DNA of 64,000 nucleotides from Krasilnikovia cinnamomea (GTDB lineage: Bacteria > Actinomycetota > Actinomycetes > Mycobacteriales > Micromonosporaceae): positions 6,634,001-6,698,000 of the forward strand of contig NZ_SHKY01000001.1 of NCBI RefSeq assembly GCF_004217545.1, in the 5' to 3' direction. Made by a program: the position numbers and the translations under genes. Below the pieces are notes generated by a model that saw only the letters and a program-made list of their open reading frames with translations, did no database searches and was not told the DNA's origin. Position 1 is the first letter of the stretch. The number at the start of each line of letters is the position of its first letter. Shown here one piece after another: positions 24,895 through 33,640 of this stretch.

Positions 24895-27483
24895 ATGAGA
24901 ATTCCGTCCCCGCGACGCCCCGGCCACGACACGGATCCCACGCCGTCCGGCGGTGACACCGCGGCCCCGGCGGCCGCGGTGCCCGCCGCGGTGTCGGGCG
25001 GCACGATCCGCCGGCGGATCGTGCGTACCCTCACCCTGCCCGTGGTGGCGGTCCTGGTCCTGCTCGGCGTCGTCACGGTCGCCCAGGTCGAGAACTACCG
25101 GACGGCGGCCGCCACCGCCCGCGCGGTCACGCTGGTGCTCGCCGTGCAGGACCTGGTGCAGGAGTTGCAGACCGAACGTGGTCTGACCGCGGGCCTGCTC
25201 GGCGGCAACATCGGCTTCCGGCCCGAGCTGGCACCGGCGCGCAAGCGCGTCGACGACCAACGGGCCGACGTGGAGCGGCTGGTCGCCTCCGGGGGTGTGG
25301 CGCAGGACCGCGTCGCCGCCGCCGTACGGCAGCTCGACGGCCTGGCGGGCGTCCGGGCCGCCACCGACGCGGGCGCCGCCGGCCGGGCACCCACCTTCGC
25401 CTTCTACACCGGCCGGATCGCCGAGCTGCGCAACGTCGACTACGGCCTGGACAGCTCGTCCGACCCGGCCCTGCGGCGCGGCGTCTCCGCCCTGGAGGCG
25501 CTCGGTGACGCCAAGGAGAGCCAGGCGCAGGAGCGGGCGTTCCTCAACGGGGTCTTCTCCGCCAGCGGTTTCAAGGACTCCGAGTTCCTCCAGTTCGTCA
25601 CCATGCGCTCGGCCAAGGACGCCGCGCTGGCCGATTTCCAGCGCTACGCCACCGACACCCAGCGCACCGCCCGGGACTACCTGCTCAACACCGGGGCCGC
25701 GCAGACCGCGGCCTTCTTCGAACAGGTGGCGCTGGGCGCCGGCGACGGCCGCTACCTGCAGGTCAACCCGCAGTCCTGGTGGTCGTCGCAGACCACGCTG
25801 CTCGACGACATGCGGCAACTGCAGCAGCACGTCGGTTCGGTCATCCGGGCCCGCGCCGCGACCCTGCAGGACCAGGCCACCCGCCGCATGGCCGTGCTGG
25901 TCGGCGCCGTGGTCCTCTGCTTCGCCGGCGCCGTCTACCTGGCCACCGTCGCGTCCCGCTCGATCGCGCGGCCGCTGGCGGCGCTGGCGGACGAGGCGAA
26001 CCGGCTGGCCGGGGAGCAGCTGCCCGAGGCGGTGCGGAAGGTGACCGCCGGGGACAGCGAGGAACCACCCCCGGCGGTCCGCGTCCCGGCGGGCGCCACC
26101 GACGAGATCCGCTCGGTCGCCGACGCGTTCGACCGGGTCCAGGCCACCGCGTACGCGCTAGCCACCGAGCAGGCGCTGCTGCGCCGCAGCACCACCGAGT
26201 CGCTGGCCAACCTCGGCCGGCGCAACCAGAACCTGCTGCGCCGCCAGCTCGGCTTCATCACCAGCCTCGAACGCGAGGAGTCCGACCCGACCGGGCTGGC
26301 GAACCTGTTCGAGCTCGACCACCTGGCCACCCGCATGCGACGCAACGCCGAAAGCCTGCTGGTGCTGGTCGGTGCGGCCAGTCCCCGGCAGTGGTCGAAC
26401 CCGGTGCCGATCGCCGACGTGGTCCGCGCCGCCGTCGCGGAGGTCGAGGAGTACCGGCGCGTCGCGCTGCGTCGCGTCGACGACGTCCTGGTGGTCGGTT
26501 CGGTGGTGGCGGGCGTCATGCACATGCTGGCGGAGCTGGTGGAGAACGCGCTGTCGTTCTCCCCGCCGGACGCCGACGTGGAGGTCCAGGGTCGCCGCAT
26601 CGGTGAGGACTACCTGATCGCCATCACCGACCAGGGCATCGGCATGGGCCGCGCCGACCTCGAACTGGCCAACCAGCGGCTGCGCGGCGAGGGCGACTTC
26701 GTCACCGCGCCGACCCGGTTCCTCGGCCACTACGTGGTCGGCCGGCTGGCCACCGAGATGGGCATCGACGTCCAGCTCGCCCCGTCGCCGGTGGTCGGCG
26801 TGACCGCGCGCATCCTGCTGCCGGCGTCGCTGCTGGCCGACCCGCAGGCGGTCGCGGCGCCCCCGCGGCGCACGGTGCCGCCCCAGCGCGCCGTGCCGCC
26901 ACCCGGGCAATCCGTGCCGCCCGCGCGGGCGGCCGCGCGGAGCGCGCCGGAGGTGCCCGCGCTGGAGTCGTCCGACCCGGCCGTCACCCAGGTGCTGACG
27001 CTCGCGCCACCCGCGGAACCCGCGGCCCCGCGCGCCGCCGTCAGCGAGCCGGCGGTGCCCGCGGACCGGCGGATCCGGCCGGAGACCATCGAGTACGTCA
27101 CCGTGCCCGGCGCTCCCGCCGACGCCGGGGTGCGGCCGAACGGCGCGGACAACGCCGGCTCCGCCGTCGCGCGGCCGAACGGCGCGGACAACGCCGGCTC
27201 CGCCATCGCGCGGGTGGAGACGGCGCCGACGCCGTCCGCCGTCGACCCCGACGGGTTCGCGCCGGCCGACGGTGAACGCACCGCGAACGGTCTGCGCAAG
27301 CGCAGTCCGCGTACCCGAAAGACGGCGAATTCCCGCACCGGAACGCCCGGCGGCGCGGCCCCCACCCGCACCGCCGAACGACCGGCACCGGTCAACGATT
27401 CGCCGGAAGGGGTACGGGCCCGGCTGACCGCGTTCCGCACCGGCGTGCAGCGTGGCAGCACCGAATCCATCGATGGGCCCTGA
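24895..27483 (+). CDS. NIT-domain sensor histidine kinase of a conservon (CvnA-type)
   Basis: An 862-residue membrane kinase. A TM segment near residues 42-62 is followed by an extracytoplasmic NIT-type domain (VQDLVQELQTERGLTAGLLGG and about 230 further residues), a second TM near 325-347, and a HAMP-like linker. The kinase core contains ELDHLATRMRR, the N-box ELVENALSFSPPDA and GIGMG. A disordered Pro/Ala-rich tail carries a 39-bp tandem repeat. NIT domains are proposed nitrate/nitrite sensors. With the next three genes it forms a conservon, in which the kinase regulates a Ras-like GTPase through a roadblock protein. AAAGGAGAGGG lies about 11 bp before ATG. Confidence 0.88.
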   Translation: MRIPSPRRPGHDTDPTPSGGDTAAPAAAVPAAVSGGTIRRRIVRTLTLPVVAVLVLLGVVTVAQVENYRTAAATARAVTLVLAVQDLVQELQTERGLTAGLLGGNIGFRPELAPARKRVDDQRADVERLVASGGVAQDRVAAAVRQLDGLAGVRAATDAGAAGRAPTFAFYTGRIAELRNVDYGLDSSSDPALRRGVSALEALGDAKESQAQERAFLNGVFSASGFKDSEFLQFVTMRSAKDAALADFQRYATDTQRTARDYLLNTGAAQTAAFFEQVALGAGDGRYLQVNPQSWWSSQTTLLDDMRQLQQHVGSVIRARAATLQDQATRRMAVLVGAVVLCFAGAVYLATVASRSIARPLAALADEANRLAGEQLPEAVRKVTAGDSEEPPPAVRVPAGATDEIRSVADAFDRVQATAYALATEQALLRRSTTESLANLGRRNQNLLRRQLGFITSLEREESDPTGLANLFELDHLATRMRRNAESLLVLVGAASPRQWSNPVPIADVVRAAVAEVEEYRRVALRRVDDVLVVGSVVAGVMHMLAELVENALSFSPPDADVEVQGRRIGEDYLIAITDQGIGMGRADLELANQRLRGEGDFVTAPTRFLGHYVVGRLATEMGIDVQLAPSPVVGVTARILLPASLLADPQAVAAPPRRTVPPQRAVPPPGQSVPPARAAARSAPEVPALESSDPAVTQVLTLAPPAEPAAPRAAVSEPAVPADRRIRPETIEYVTVPGAPADAGVRPNGADNAGSAVARPNGADNAGSAIARVETAPTPSAVDPDGFAPADGERTANGLRKRSPRTRKTANSRTGTPGGAAPTRTAERPAPVNDSPEGVRARLTAFRTGVQRGSTESIDGP
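27133..27210. repeat. Two 39-bp direct tandem repeats in the kinase tail
   Basis: Units 27133-27171 and 27172-27210 differ at one base and encode RPNGADNAGSA(V/I)A twice, in the disordered C-terminal tail of the sensor kinase. The length preserves the frame, so copy number may vary between strains. Confidence 0.9.
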
Positions 27484-27521
27484 CCCTCGCCCACCCCCGC
27501 ACCGAGGTCGAAAGAAGTCCC

Positions 27522-27947
27522 ATGAGCGTTGATACGTCTGCCGACCGGCACCAACTGAACTGGCTGCTGGGCAACTTCGTCCACCAGACCGACGGGGTCC
27601 GCGACGCGGTCGCGGTGTCCTCCGACGGCCTGCTCATCGCGAGTTCCGACGGGCTCAACCGGGCCGAGGCCGACCACCTGGCGGCGATCGTCTCCAGCCT
27701 GGCCAGCGTCGCCCGCAGCGCCTCGCGCCGCTACGACTTCGACGGGCTCAAGCTCATCATGATCGAGATGCGGCGCGGGTTCCTGCTGGTGTCGGTCATC
27801 GCGGGCGGCAGCTGCCTGGGGGTGGTGTCCGGTGGTGACAGCGACGTGGGCCTGGTCGGCTACGAGATGTCCCTGCTGGCCGACCGGTTCGGCACCCTGC
27901 TCACCCCGGCTCTGATCTCCGAGTCCCGTCAGCATCTGCCGCGATGA
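27522..27947 (+). CDS. Roadblock/LC7 domain protein (CvnB-type)
   Basis: A 141-residue roadblock/LC7 fold: LNWLLGNFVHQTDGVRDAV, VSSDGLLIASSDGL, and GGSCLGVVSGGDSDVGLVGYEM. It is the second gene of the conservon. In bacteria these proteins act as GAP or GEF partners of MglA-like GTPases, here probably the GTPase at 28365. Its stop overlaps the start of the DUF742 gene (ATGA). Confidence 0.92.
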   Translation: MSVDTSADRHQLNWLLGNFVHQTDGVRDAVAVSSDGLLIASSDGLNRAEADHLAAIVSSLASVARSASRRYDFDGLKLIMIEMRRGFLLVSVIAGGSCLGVVSGGDSDVGLVGYEMSLLADRFGTLLTPALISESRQHLPR

Positions 27948-28381
27948 CATACCCGGGCGAGTGGGAGCCGGACCCACAGAGATTCCCGTACACGGAACCG
28001 GCCCCGGCGGCCGGGACGGCACCCCCGGCGGCGCACCGGGCGCCCGAGACGGAAGTCGACGACGTGGTCGTGCGTCCGTTCATGCTGACCGGCGGCCGTA
28101 CCCAGCCGTTGCAGGACGGCCTGCGGATCGAGACCCAGCTGCACGCCGCCCCGGCGGCCCTGTCGGCGCCGCTGCGCTTCGAGTCCCGGCGCATCGTGGA
28201 GCTGTGCCAGGTGCCGATGTCGATCGCCGACCTCGCGGTCGGCCTGAAAGTACCGCTCGGCGTGTTACGGGTGATCGTCGCGGACCTGGTGACCGACGGC
28301 TACCTGCGGGTCGAGCAGCAGCTCGGTGAGCTGCCCATCGAATTGATCGAGAGGATCAGGGATCGTGTACGGGCGCTCTAG
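27944..28381 (+). CDS. DUF742 protein (CvnC-type)
   Basis: A 145-residue DUF742 protein: VRPFMLTGGRTQP near residue 43, FESRRIVELCQVPMSIADLA, and the terminal winged-helix-like PLGVLRVIVADLVTDGYL. The N-terminal 40 residues are a Pro-rich leader. It is the third conservon gene, overlapping both neighbours (ATGA with the roadblock gene, 17 bp with the GTPase). Its biochemical role is not settled; the helix-turn-helix-like C-terminus suggests a protein or DNA contact surface. Confidence 0.92.
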   Translation: MTYPGEWEPDPQRFPYTEPAPAAGTAPPAAHRAPETEVDDVVVRPFMLTGGRTQPLQDGLRIETQLHAAPAALSAPLRFESRRIVELCQVPMSIADLAVGLKVPLGVLRVIVADLVTDGYLRVEQQLGELPIELIERIRDRVRAL

Positions 28382-28973
28382 GCAGCCGGCGCCGGTGGCC
28401 CTGCCACCGGTGGCGGTCAAGATCGTCATCAGCGGGGGTTTCGGGGTGGGCAAGACGACCTTCGTCGGGGCCATCTCGGAGATCGAGCCGCTGGTGACCG
28501 AGGCCGAGCTGACCGAGCGGTCGATCGGCATCGACGACACCTCCGCGGTGTCGGCGAAGACCACCACCACGGTGGCGCTGGACTTCGGCCGCATCACCCT
28601 CGACGACGCGTTGCTGCTCTACCTGTTCGGCACCCCCGGGCAGGACCGCTTCGACTTCCTCTGGGACGACCTGGTCGACGGCGCGCTCGGCGCCGTGGTC
28701 CTGGTCGACACCCGGCGGATCGAGGACTGCTTCCCCGCGGTCGACTACTTCGAGGAGCGTGACATCCCGTTCCTCGTGGGAGTCAACATGTTCGACCGCT
28801 CCCAGCGGTTCGACCTGGAGGAGATCCGCGACGCGCTGGGCATCAGCCCGGACGTGCCGGTGCTGGAGTGCGACGCGCGGTTCCGCGAGTCGGTCAAGGC
28901 CATCCTGGTCGCCCTCACCGAGGAGATCCTCACCAAGCGGCTGAGCCGGGAACGGCCGGTGCCCACGTGGTGA
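28365..28973 (+). CDS. Ras-like ATP/GTP-binding protein (CvnD-type)
   Basis: A 202-residue small GTPase of the conservon/MglA-like group. P-loop GGFGVGKTTFVGAISE near residue 24, FGTPGQDRFDFLWDD as switch II, and VGVNMFD in place of NKxD. GTG at 28365 overlaps the end of the DUF742 gene by 17 bp. It is the output switch of the kinase-roadblock module; the effector is unknown. A binding-protein gene follows after 32 bp on the same strand, which is not part of the standard four-gene conservon. Confidence 0.92.
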   Translation: MYGRSRQPAPVALPPVAVKIVISGGFGVGKTTFVGAISEIEPLVTEAELTERSIGIDDTSAVSAKTTTTVALDFGRITLDDALLLYLFGTPGQDRFDFLWDDLVDGALGAVVLVDTRRIEDCFPAVDYFEERDIPFLVGVNMFDRSQRFDLEEIRDALGISPDVPVLECDARFRESVKAILVALTEEILTKRLSRERPVPTW

Positions 28974-29005
28974 TGCGACACCCCGACGAGCAGAAACGGA
29001 AGACC

Positions 29006-29977
29006 ATGCCTTCACGTACGCCGTGGCGGCGGCTGCGCCGGGCGGCGGCCCTGCTGAGTGTGCTGGCGCTGTCCGCCTGCGGTGAGCCGTCCGCCGCGAT
29101 CATCGCGCCGCCCGGCGTCGCGCGTACGCCCTGTGGCACCGTCTCGATCGCGGTCAACCCGTGGGTGGGTTACGAGGCGAACGTCGCGGTGGTCAGCTAT
29201 CTGCTGCGCACCGAGCTGGGCTGCAAGGTGGTGGAGAAGAAGCTCACCGAGCAGGACTCCTGGGAGGCGATGGCCAAGGGCGAGGTCGACGTCATCCTGG
29301 AGGTCTGGGGCCACGACGACTTGAAGAAGACGTACATCGACGACAAGAAGATCGCCGTCGAGCAGGGCCTGACCGGCAACAAGGGCGTCATCGGCTGGTA
29401 CGTCCCGCCGTGGATGGCGCAGCAGTACCCGGACATCGTGAAGTGGCGCAACCTCAACAAGTACGCGTCGCTGTTCCGCACGCCCAAGTCCGAGGGCAAG
29501 GGCCAGTTCCTGGCCGGCGACCCGTCGTTCGTGACGAACGACGCCGCCCTGATCAAGAACCTCAAGCTCGACTACTCGGTCGTCTACGGGGGCAGCGAGG
29601 ACGCGCTCATCGCCGCGTTCCGGGAGGCCGAGGCGAACAAGACGCCGTTGATCGGCTACTTCTACACACCACAGTGGCTGCTGTCGGAGATCAAGCTGGT
29701 GCACATCCCGCTGCCGCTGTACCGGCCCGGCTGCGACGCCGTGCCCGAGAAGGTGGCCTGCGACTACCAGCCGTACGACCTGGACAAGATCGCCAGGAAG
29801 GCGTTCGTCGACTCCGGCAGCCCGGCCGCCGAGCTGATCAAGAACTTCCGCTGGAGCAACGACGACCAGAACTCGGTGGCCCGCGACATCACGGTCAAGA
29901 AGCTCTCCCACGACGACGCCGCGAAACGGTGGCTGGACGCCCACCGCACGACCTGGCAGCGCTGGCTGCCCCAGTGA
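29006..29977 (+). CDS. Second glycine betaine-type binding lipoprotein, in the conservon operon
   Basis: A 323-residue ProX/OpuAC-type lipoprotein (lipobox LALSAC, Cys about residue 28). It is collinear with the one at 23792 over its whole length, sharing NPWVGYEAN, WGHDDLKKTYI, GNKGVIGWYVP and NDDQN. ATG 29006 gives the same length as the paralogue and a proper signal peptide; an ATG at 28974 would add a hydrophilic leader. It has no transporter genes beside it, only the NIT kinase and G-protein genes upstream. It may feed the shared importer, or present ligand to the kinase; both are inference. Confidence 0.88.
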   Translation: MPSRTPWRRLRRAAALLSVLALSACGEPSAAIIAPPGVARTPCGTVSIAVNPWVGYEANVAVVSYLLRTELGCKVVEKKLTEQDSWEAMAKGEVDVILEVWGHDDLKKTYIDDKKIAVEQGLTGNKGVIGWYVPPWMAQQYPDIVKWRNLNKYASLFRTPKSEGKGQFLAGDPSFVTNDAALIKNLKLDYSVVYGGSEDALIAAFREAEANKTPLIGYFYTPQWLLSEIKLVHIPLPLYRPGCDAVPEKVACDYQPYDLDKIARKAFVDSGSPAAELIKNFRWSNDDQNSVARDITVKKLSHDDAAKRWLDAHRTTWQRWLPQ

Positions 29978-29982
29978 GGCCC

Positions 29983-30016
29983 GCCGGGTCCGGCGCCGCC
30001 GCCGGAGAGGCCCGGC
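29983..30016 (+). terminator. Imperfect GC hairpin after the conservon operon
   Basis: CCGGCG/CGCCGG closes a 4-nt loop, extended by GCCGGG/CCCGGC across an internal bulge. It begins 6 bp after the binding-protein stop and could end the conservon transcript. Confidence 0.4.
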
Positions 30017-30079
30017 CGCCGCCCGGCATTGCACCGAACGGCAACCGGAGCTGCAACCGATGGTCGGTACACATGGCCT

Positions 30080-32438
30080 GTGGTGACTCCGGTGGGTGGG
30101 GGCGACGAGGCCCCGACGCGGTCTGACGCGTGGGCGTGGCGCTGGTTCCTGCTGGGCGGATTCGTCCTCACGGCCACGGTGCCCTGGCTGCCGACGACCG
30201 GACGGCAGGCGGGCTTCGCCGTGGCCGCGGTGGGCGCCGTGGTGGCCATGGTCTGCGGGCTGCGGTGGCATCGCCCCGCGTACCGCGCGCCCTGGCTGCT
30301 GATGACCGCCGGGCTGGCCGCCACCCTGGGCGGGGTGCTGTGGTGGACCGGTGAACTCGTCCTCACCGGGTCGCGGCACTTTCCCTCCGTCGGGGACCTG
30401 ACCTACTTCAGCGGGTACCCGTTGTTCTTCGCCACCCTGCTCACCTGGGCCCGGCGCGACCGGGCCCGGCTCGCCCACGAGGCGGTCGTCGACGCGGCCG
30501 TGGTGGCCTGCGGGCTGTCGGGACTGGCCTGGGCGTTCATCATCTCGCCGATCATGGCTTCGCCGGAGCTCGGCCAGCGCTCCCCGGGCTATCTCGGTTA
30601 CACGGTGCTCGATCTTCTGATCATCGCCTTGGCGCTGCGGCTGCTGTTCAGCTCCGGGGTGCGCACGGCGTCGTACGTCATGGTCCTGGGCGGGCTGTCC
30701 CTGGTCATGGCCGGCGACATGGTCTACTACCTCGGCCTGGCCTGGGACGTGCCCGCGATGAGCGGCGCGGCGAGCGGGTCGCTGTGGATCCTGGCGTACG
30801 CGTTCCTCGGGGCGGCCACGCTGCACCCGTCGATGGTGCGCTCCACCGGCTCGACGGAACGGGTCCAGCCGCTCGCCTCCCCGGCGCGGTTGAGCCTCTA
30901 CGTCCTGCTGGCGCTGATCGGCCCGGCCGTCGCGGTCGGCACCGTGCTGCTGCGCGGGCACGGCGTCTCACCGGTCGACCTGATCGTGCCCATGGTGGTC
31001 GCCGCCGCCACGGCGGTGCTGCTGGTGGCGCGGCTCGGCCTGCTGGCCCCACCGGCGGGCGGTGGAACTGGACAGCCAGGCGGTGGAACTGAACGCCGCG
31101 CTGCACGAGCAGCAGGAACTGCGGGCCGAGCTGACCGCCCGGGCGCTGCGCGACGACCTCACCGGTCTGGGCAGTCGCAACCTGCTGCGCGACCGGCTGG
31201 ACGCCGTGACGGGCGCGCACGCGCTGCTGCTGCTGGACCTGGACGGGTTCCAGGACGTCAACGACCTGTACGGCCACGCGGTCGGCGACACCCTGCTGAT
31301 CGCGGTGGCCGAGCGGCTGCGGCAGGCCGTCGGCGACGGGCTGCTGGTCCGGCTCGGCGGCGACGAGTTCGCGGTGCTGCTGGTGGGGGAGCGGGCGGCG
31401 GCGAGCACGGACGTCGCCTGGGCCCTGGTCGAGGCCGTCCGGGAACCGTTCCAGCTCGGCGAGCGGGAGAGCCTGGTGACGGCCAGCGTCGGGGTGCTCC
31501 GCGCCGCCGGGCCGGCGGGCACCGTCGAGGCGCTGCGCAAGGCGGACATGGCCCTGTACGCGGCCAAGGGTGCGGGCAAGAACCGGGTCGAGGTCTACTC
31601 CGACGCCCTGGCCGAGGCCCGGGACCGCCGGATGCGGCTGATCGCCGACCTGCGCCGGGCACTGGCCGACGAGACCCTCGAGGTGCACTACCAGCCGGTC
31701 GTCGATCTGGTCACGGGCGCGGTCACCGCCGTGGAGGCCCTGGTGCGCTGGCCGGACGGGACGCGCTGGATTCCACCCGGGGAGTTCATCCCGATCGCCG
31801 AGGAGAGCGGGCTGATCGTGCCGCTGGGCGCCTGGGTGCTGCGCCGGGCGCTGGCCGACGTGAGGCCGTGGTACGAGGCGTACGGCATCGCCGTCACCGT
31901 CAACGTGTCCGGCCGCCAGCTGCGCGAGCCCGACATCGCCGACGTGGTGCTCGACGCGTTGGAGGAGCAGTCCCTGGCGGGTGCCGCGCTGGTCGTCGAG
32001 ATCACCGAGACCGTGGTGGTGGCCGACGTCGGGGCAGAGGCGGCCGCGGCCCGCGAGGTGCTCGACCGGCTCCGCGGCGAGGGCGTCCGGGTGGCCGTCG
32101 ACGACTTCGGCACCGGGTACTCCTCGCTGGCCTACCTGCGTACCCTGCCGGTCGACGTTCTCAAGATCGATCGGGCGTTCGTCCAGGACGAGGACGGGCG
32201 CGGCGACTCCACGGCGTTCCTGCAGGCCATCGTGCAGATGGCACGCAGCCTGCGGTTGCGTACGGTGGCGGAGGCGGTGGAGACCGCGGCGCAGGCCGAC
32301 CGGCTGCGTGACCTGCTGTGCCCGCTGGCCCAGGGCTTCCTGTTCGCCCGGCCGATGCCCGCCGCCGAGCTGACCGCGTTGCTGGCGCGTACCGGTGGGC
32401 GGTTGGAGAGCGCGGCGCAACCGACGCGGGCCGCATAA
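30080..32438 (+). pseudogene. GGDEF-EAL membrane protein split by a +1 frameshift
   Basis: The first part (30080 to about 31060) encodes eight or nine hydrophobic segments in one frame (WFLLGGFVLTATVPWL onward). The signalling domains then appear in the next frame from about 31062. The two match end to end only if the frame moves by +1 between about 31040 and 31065, where the DNA is GC-rich and repeats GGCGGTGGAACTG. Frame one continues as Arg/Gly-rich shadow sequence to 32311, so without a shift the product would be a membrane stub with a junk tail. Real mutation, assembly indel or recoding cannot be told apart here. GTG 30080 is a tentative start. Confidence 0.7.
31062..32438 (+). CDS. GGDEF-EAL cyclic-di-GMP signalling domains (separate frame)
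   Basis: The readable 458-codon frame holds a coiled-coil linker (VELDSQAVELNAAL), then GGDEF (DLTGLGSRN; signature RLGGDEF near residue 102), then EAL (VHYQPVVDL, the EAL triad at VEALVRW, EITETVV, DDFGTGYSSL, LKIDRAFV). Both catalytic signatures are intact, so diguanylate cyclase and phosphodiesterase activities are possible. The GTG at 31062 has no Shine-Dalgarno and lies inside the linker. This is more likely the C-terminal part of the protein begun at 30080 than an independent gene. Confidence 0.75.
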   Translation: MELDSQAVELNAALHEQQELRAELTARALRDDLTGLGSRNLLRDRLDAVTGAHALLLLDLDGFQDVNDLYGHAVGDTLLIAVAERLRQAVGDGLLVRLGGDEFAVLLVGERAAASTDVAWALVEAVREPFQLGERESLVTASVGVLRAAGPAGTVEALRKADMALYAAKGAGKNRVEVYSDALAEARDRRMRLIADLRRALADETLEVHYQPVVDLVTGAVTAVEALVRWPDGTRWIPPGEFIPIAEESGLIVPLGAWVLRRALADVRPWYEAYGIAVTVNVSGRQLREPDIADVVLDALEEQSLAGAALVVEITETVVVADVGAEAAAAREVLDRLRGEGVRVAVDDFGTGYSSLAYLRTLPVDVLKIDRAFVQDEDGRGDSTAFLQAIVQMARSLRLRTVAEAVETAAQADRLRDLLCPLAQGFLFARPMPAAELTALLARTGGRLESAAQPTRAA

Positions 32439-32501
32439 GAATTCATATATTTCTTTGTTTCTGTCCGTTTGGTGTGGCCTACTTGTCGGTAACCACTCGC
32501 C

Positions 32502-33548
32502 ATGTGGACCTCACCTCAACGTTCCCGGGTGTGCCGGGAGTTCGCCGTCGCGACCCTCGCGGCCGCCGCCGTCCTCGTCCCGGCCGCCCCTGCGCACGCG
32601 GCCGCCGGGCGCTACCAGGTAGACAGCACCGCCGACGCCCCCGACGCCGACCCCGGTGACGGCCGCTGCGCCAGCGCCGCCGGCGCCTGCACCGTGCGTG
32701 CCGCCACCATGGAAGCCAACGCCAACCCGGGCTCGACCATCGTCATCCCGGCCGGTCGCTACCGGCTGACCATCCCGCCGCTGCTGGGCCGCGCCTTCAC
32801 CGACTACACGCTGGCCGATGCCGCCCACGGCAACCTGAAGATCTTCAAGCGGACCCGGGTCGAGGGCGCCGGACGCGACACCACGGTGCTCGACGGTGGA
32901 CGTCTCGACCGGGTCTTCACCACGCTCGGACCGGCCACGATGGTGGACCTGACCATCACCGGCGGGGTGTCGGCGCCGGTGGCGTCGCTCTACAACTACT
33001 ACGGCGGCGGCGCGGTGCTCAACGCTTCCGACCTGACCATGGAGCGGGTCCACCTGACCGGCAACCGCGCGCGGTTCGGCGGCGCCGTGCAGAACATCCC
33101 GTTCGCCACGATGACGCTGCGCGACAGCCTGGTCGACCGCAACGAGGCGGGCGAGGCGGGCGGCATCCGGTTCGACTGGAGCGGCCGGGTGGAGAACTCG
33201 GTGATCACCGACAACCGGGTCACCGACCCCTACGACCCGACCCGTCCCGGCGAGCTCGCCGGGTACGGCGGCGGGATCGACGTGCGCGGCCCGCAGACCG
33301 TCACCGTGGTGGACAGCACCGTGAGCCGCAACCACGCCGACAAGGGCGGCGGCGGCATCAACATCACCCTCGGCTACATCCCCGGTCCGCCGGGGACACC
33401 CGGCCCCGGAAAGGTGGAGTTGCGGCACAGCACGGTCACCGGGAACACCAGCGACAGCGGGCCGTCCGACTGCCGGGCCGTCTGGGCCCGGATCGTCGAC
33501 CTCGGCAACAACATCGACTCCGACGGCACCTGCGTGGCCGGCGGCTGA
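32502..33548 (+). CDS. Secreted CSLREA-type parallel beta-helix protein
   Basis: A 348-residue protein with a Sec signal (cleavage near APAHAAA, residue 33). The CSLREA-like motif DPGDGRCASAAGACTVRAA near residue 51 is followed by a right-handed beta-helix: repeated short strands with Gly and Asn turns (GGGAVLNAS, GGAVQNIP, GGIDVRG, GGGINITL). Such proteins are surface or extracellular with polysaccharide-lyase-like folds but often no known activity. ATG at 32502 lies 64 bp after the GGDEF-EAL stop; the gap is unusually AT-rich (about 32437-32470) and probably holds the promoter. Confidence 0.85.
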   Translation: MWTSPQRSRVCREFAVATLAAAAVLVPAAPAHAAAGRYQVDSTADAPDADPGDGRCASAAGACTVRAATMEANANPGSTIVIPAGRYRLTIPPLLGRAFTDYTLADAAHGNLKIFKRTRVEGAGRDTTVLDGGRLDRVFTTLGPATMVDLTITGGVSAPVASLYNYYGGGAVLNASDLTMERVHLTGNRARFGGAVQNIPFATMTLRDSLVDRNEAGEAGGIRFDWSGRVENSVITDNRVTDPYDPTRPGELAGYGGGIDVRGPQTVTVVDSTVSRNHADKGGGGINITLGYIPGPPGTPGPGKVELRHSTVTGNTSDSGPSDCRAVWARIVDLGNNIDSDGTCVAGG

Positions 33549-33640
33549 ATCGCACCGGGACCGGGCGGTTCCGGTGGGGCTCCGCCCGGTCCCGGGTGCT
33601 CGGCGCGGCCGCGGCCGCGCCGCCCCGTACGCTGACGATC

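Noticed and set aside
31086..32311. Continuation of the membrane-domain frame into a 760-codon protein
   Set aside because: After about 31060 this frame is Arg/Gly shadow sequence while the true GGDEF-EAL domains lie in the next frame.
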